Made by a program: the position numbers and the translations under genes. A stretch of DNA of 64,000 nt from Dermacentor variabilis (taxonomy: Eukaryota; Arthropoda; Arachnida; Ixodida; Ixodidae), in the NCBI RefSeq assembly GCF_050947875.1, contig NC_134569.1, positions 190,708,067-190,772,066 of the forward strand. Reading direction: 5' to 3'. The first letter of the stretch is position 1; every line of letters begins with the position of its first letter. The notes below the pieces were generated by a model. The model did no database searches. It was not told where the DNA came from and saw nothing but the letters and a program-made list of their open reading frames with translations. Of this stretch, positions 60,051-64,000 are shown one piece after another.

Positions 60051-61779
60051 GTGAGCGCTCAGACCCAAGGACATCAGAAGGCGCATGTACACGAACACAG
60101 CCCTGTCCATTTGTGTACTCCATGAGGCTCCGGACGTCGTTGCGCCTTGATTGTGCTACACTTGCCTCTTCCCGGTAGAGAAAGCTGACAAGTAGATGTT
60201 CCTCCTCATTGTCACCTGGTCTGTGACTTGTGTTTTTCTGTGCCAAGTCTCATTCTGCAACTTCAGTAACTTGCCCAGCTTTCCATACCGCCCTCAGTGC
60301 TTTTTCTGTGTATCACGTTCTACAAACCAACTAACAGCTGAAAAATTACTGTTAGTGTTTGTGTACTATCTCAGTAACCCCCGATGGGAAAACCGCGCGA
60401 ACCTTCATGTGTAGGCATGATACGCTTTTTTTTCCTCTGGAAAGCATGAGCATTGCAAGTGTCCTACATGCAGATTTTTGCAGTTCGTGTTTATTATACA
60501 AGGGAGAGCCCAGTAGGTACGACTTAGTACCTTAAGTGACGTAATTTTATTGCTAAGCATTGCATTCGGGTAGAAAGAAAAGTCGTGTTGGCCTGTTTTA
60601 CCTGGTCTTTGATTGAGGAATAAGCCTTTCTGCGAATGTTTTCTATGTGCTGCGGCAAAAGCCGACTATCTTCTGTTCCCCTTGCCACCGTTACTCAAGT
60701 TGTGGCCAAGTGCAAAATAATGTGATAATGTGTGTTTCAGTTTTTAGTACAATGTTATTTTTTTCTGCCATGTTTTTTTCAATTTGTTCAGCAGTAATAA
60801 ACATGTCATGCATTTCATATACTTTCGTGCAGATTTATAAGTAAGCTTTCTTTTGGTATGGCTCTCAATCAAACAATGTTAGCATTTTATTCTATCTGTC
60901 AGGTATTTTGCGTGTCATTGTTGTTGCCATTACTAGTGAGTTTTCCCTTTTTATAGTTGTCATGACTATGTCATACACGTCGTCCAATTTTGTGCAATAT
61001 CTTAGTGCACATATCAGGAGCTTGTCTACATTTAGGTCTTGAGGACGTTATATAAAAATCTTGTTTTATGTGTACATGAAATGGCCTTCGCGTTTTCTAG
61101 CACTTTCTTTTGTTATTTCACCATCTGTGAACTTTTGTCTTTAGTACTCTTGTATATGTCATGCACCTCTCACTTTTGCTCATTTTTTGAGCGTGTATCA
61201 CACCACGTTGTAAGAAAAACCTCTTTTCGGAAACGAAGTCAATAAAGCGAGACTAAACATCTGTTGTGTTGGAAGTGGAATTTTTTTATGTCCCGGCACA
61301 TGCTGGTATAATATAAGTATGGGCAAGACTGCGTGGGTGCCAACGCATAGCCCACGGCGCACCATGCGCCAGCTCGCTAGCAATGCCAATGCGCGGCGTA
61401 GTTCGCGCATTGCTTGCGAGCTGGCGCGTGGCGCGCGGTAACAAGCGCGCTATAAAAAAGAAGAAAAAACGCGCCGCTTACGGGTAAAAACAAAAAAAAA
61501 GTGAGCGGCGCGCGCGGCATGGGGGAAAGGGCGTGGAGCGGGTCGGCATAATAAAAACAAAAAGGAAAGAAAAACGTTTGGGAGAGGAGGTGCCGCGCGG
61601 CTGCTGTTGCTGTTGCCATGACAACGTAAACAATCATGTGCGCCGCCATTTTGCTTAATGCGTCGCCCATTGGTTAGGGCCGTAACTGAAGGGGACCTTG
61701 GCGCTAGCGTCGAAAGAGCGTCTGCTCGAAAACGGCCAATGGGATGTATACGGAATGTCCCCCCCCCCCCTGGCAGAAC

Positions 61780-63600
61780 TTCGTCGATCCAAAAATGCAT
61801 ATGAGCAAATTTTTTTCTGGAATAGCTTCAAAGCATCCTGAAAGCGCATGGAAAATAGTAAAAGATGTATTGGGTCGGGTTGCACCAAATCTACCACTAA
61901 ACCAAATCACATGTAACAACACAGTGCTGAGTGGCCAAGCAATGACACAACATTTCAACCATCACTTCAATATTGCCGTAGCACAGAGTGCTTGCATACG
62001 TAAAGTGAGCTTAGCTAGCCGTTCTGTCGAAACTGTATTCCTTGAACCAACAAATGAGCCAGAAGTACGCGCAACAATTACGGGCTTCAAAAACAGCAAA
62101 GCATTAGATGCAGATAACATTCAAATAAAACCTGTAAAGTATGTACTGCGTTTTCTCCTACCCGTACTGGTTCACATTGTTAACTAGCGAAATGCAAAAC
62201 AGCAAGGTAGCTGTACTGTACAAAGGCGGAGATGGAAACAAAGTTGTTGCTAACTACAGACCAATAAGTGTTATTTGCATTTTTTCAATAGGACGAAAAA
62301 ATTATATCGGAATAAATTTTCTTGAAAGACAAAAAAACATAAGATGCTTTATATGGATTTAGAAAAGGCAGATCAACCGAGACCGCATTATTAACCATAC
62401 AGTAACATATACTACGCAATATAGAAAAAAAACCACATACTCTAGGTCTTTTCATTGATTTCACAAAAGCTTTCGATTGTGTAAGCCATAGCTTTTTATT
62501 ACAAAAGCTTTCACAATACGCTCTTGAACTTCTTGAACGGTAACGCTCTTGAACTTCTTAAAACCTATTTGACGAACAGAAGTCCGATAGTATCAATAGG
62601 TGAAAACCGGCCTTCTTATCTCGCAAATAAGACCAGTGTACCGCAAATCAGCGTTTTAGGCCCATTCTTATTTAACATTCGTAAATGACATTCCCGACAT
62701 AGACACTTCACTTATTTCGTCATTTACGGTGGCGAAAGCACTGTTTTCTGGTCCAGATGCAGACGTTTTGGCAGGAAAATGCAACATTTTTCTTGAGAAG
62801 TTTTGCTGGTCCCAAACAAAATAGACTTCAAGTGAATCCAACTGAAACCAAAATCATTATGTTCCGCGCAAGTAACAAACCATTGACAATCAGTCGCGCC
62901 GTTTATTATGCAAGACAGGAAATCGAATCGAACACAAAATACTGGGCGTCACTTTCGAGGCCTGTTTATGTTGGCATACACAGGTGAACGCAATCTGCAA
63001 AAAAACTTATCTCGTGCATCTGGACTATTTTTCTGACATCTGTCAAAATTCAAATATATCACACACTCTTCCAGGCATATCAACTACTGCAGCCTACTAT
63101 GGTTAACAACTACTAGACAAATAGAATGAAAATCCACATGTTACAAAGAAAGATAGTTCGATATATTGCAAGCATGCCGTACTTATCACGCACTGGCGAT
63201 GCATTTAAGACCTATAAGATTATGGCATCATCGTATGTAAAACTTTCGTATTTTGCGCTCGTTCTATTTTTCGGCTAGCTCCATTCACGAGTTCCTTACA
63301 CACTTCATTAAAACGCACACTAAGCAACATATGCACGCGAAACACGGACTTGTGGGTTACACAGCGTTTCCGCACGAACTACAAGTTAAAAACCCTTGAA
63401 CATAATTTACCTAGCATCTTAGACAGGTGCAAGCATACCATAGGCTTTACTTTGAAACAGCTTACAGAATATTTCCGAAACATGTAGCCTTAAAATAATG
63501 TTAATAATCAGGTTGCAATGCAGACTACATAAGTGGATGTATTTTCAATCACTACTAAACTTTGGAACCTATAAGATTGCTGGAAATGGATATTCATTTA
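61780..63600 (+). pseudogene. LINE ORF2, linker and reverse transcriptase part
   Basis: A first frame (about 61780-62187) encodes the linker (NFVDPKMHMSKFFS... to LLPVLVHIVN). Then, in shifted frames, RT blocks can be seen: ANYRPISVI (about 62249), FRKGRSTETALL (about 62357), LFIDFTKAFDCVSHSFLL (about 62448) and a PQ-SVLGPFLF block (about 62641). The FADD catalytic box, expected near 62720, is not recognisable. Multiple stops make it a pseudogene. Confidence 0.8.
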
Positions 63601-63945
63601 TTTATACTGTCAGCCCTCATCGGGCTATTACAGGAGTTATAAATGTTTAATGTTTTAAATTTTTTACTGTTAATATATCTGTGAGCTGTTGAAGTCTAAT
63701 TTTCGGTTTATTTGTGTATTTGCAATGTATCCGTGCGTTAGTATATATGTGGAAGAAACTGTGCATGTCACTTGTATGTGTTATTAATGACTGTTTTTAT
63801 CATTAATCTGTTTTCCATCTCCTGAATGTCACCACTGCTAAATGTTTTCAGGTTGCCCGGGCCCAATCAAGCTGTCCATTGCAGCCTTTTGCCCAGGTGC
63901 CCATTTTTTCTGGATAATAAAAACTGAAGTGAAATGAAATATAAA
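63601..63945 (+). other. LINE 3' untranslated region and tail
   Basis: AT-rich region with a small hairpin (CAGCCCTCATCGGGCT near 63610) and, at the end, GCCCAGGTGCCCATTTTTTC followed by AATAAAAACTGAAGTGAAATG. The short repeat of GAAAT type at the end fits LINE 3' tails that finish in simple repeats instead of long poly(A). Confidence 0.6.
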
Positions 63946-64000
63946 AAATAAGTCAAATGCTAAAATTGGCTAGAGCACTACTGCTTCACCAGAGCCCTTG

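Larger units (their letters stand above)
57335..61772 (+). mobile_element. THAP-bearing P-like DNA element A (outer), split by element B
   Basis: It starts CAGGGGG... followed by ACACTCC and ends GGAATGTCCCC...CCCCTG, so the termini are inverted. A 7-bp target duplication GCAGAAC lies at 57328-57334 and 61773-61779. Removing element B and its duplicated target leaves about 2.2 kb. It carries one THAP first exon (in the right part) and a 3' region with AATAAA, and no transposase catalytic region, so it would be non-autonomous. THAP plus 7-8-bp targets points to the P-element superfamily, but 7 bp is unusual. Confidence 0.75.
54984..63945 (+). mobile_element. CR1/L2-like LINE, interrupted by nested DNA elements
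   Basis: Leader with two related blocks, ORF1 remnant, ORF2 endonuclease, then after the insertion 57335-61772 the linker, reverse transcriptase and 3' tail. The reading continues across the insertion once the 7-bp target duplication GCAGAAC is taken into account. It is heavily mutated, with several stops and shifts, so it is an old copy. The tail ends with AATAAAAACTGAAGTGAAATG, like the short-repeat tails of CR1/Jockey-group LINEs. The clade is uncertain. Confidence 0.8.

Overview
The window looks like a repeat-dense stretch of a tick nuclear genome, most likely a metastriate ixodid. I infer this from the tRNA-derived SINEs, the CR1-, RTE- and I/Jockey-like LINEs, a Gypsy element, an intron-containing PIF/Harbinger element and P/THAP-like DNA elements, with no compact host genes. 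I found no host protein-coding gene that I can defend. Every convincing coding region belongs to a mobile element or to an unassigned remnant.

Layout. (1) 1-26366: a head-to-tail tandem array with a monomer of 5555-5556 bp, four full units plus a truncated fifth. Each full unit carries a tRNA-like pol III head (SINE-like) and a ~550-bp TIR-bearing MITE. Unit 5 is a patchwork: its first part matches the array, and its second part belongs to a diverged subfamily, lacks the MITE (an empty site) and has an internal deletion. (2) 26367-28830: a minus-strand intronless coding remnant of unknown family, broken by two stops and one frameshift and ending at a degenerate 2A-like motif (GDIKNPGP). (3) 28858-30014: a plus-strand LINE endonuclease fragment. 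(4) 30272-35368: a nearly full-length Gypsy-class LTR element with short LTRs, sitting inside a (TA)n tract. Its gag and pol are open, but key residues have been lost. (5) 35369-39857: old SINE copies and TA microsatellites. (6) 39858-47249: a PIF/Harbinger DNA transposon with TIRs and a TAA target duplication. It carries a spliced transposase gene (+) and a convergent MADF/BESS-type partner gene (-), both with small frame lesions. (7) 47253-49174: a detached piece of the satellite monomer whose first ~880 bp are inverted. (8) 49236-50805: an RTE-like LINE fragment (-). (9) 50806-54983: mostly unassigned sequence with a strong fold-back repeat. (10) 54984-63945: a CR1/L2-like LINE split by two nested copies of a THAP-bearing DNA element.

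The nested series gives a relative order of events: the LINE inserted first, then element A (57335-61772), then element B (57669-59886) into A. Both A and B have 7-bp target duplications and G-run/C-run termini, and both keep only a THAP first exon and a 3' polyadenylation region. The Harbinger element is the most complete two-gene transposon in the window. Its insertion site appears to have been a 16-bp tandem repeat.
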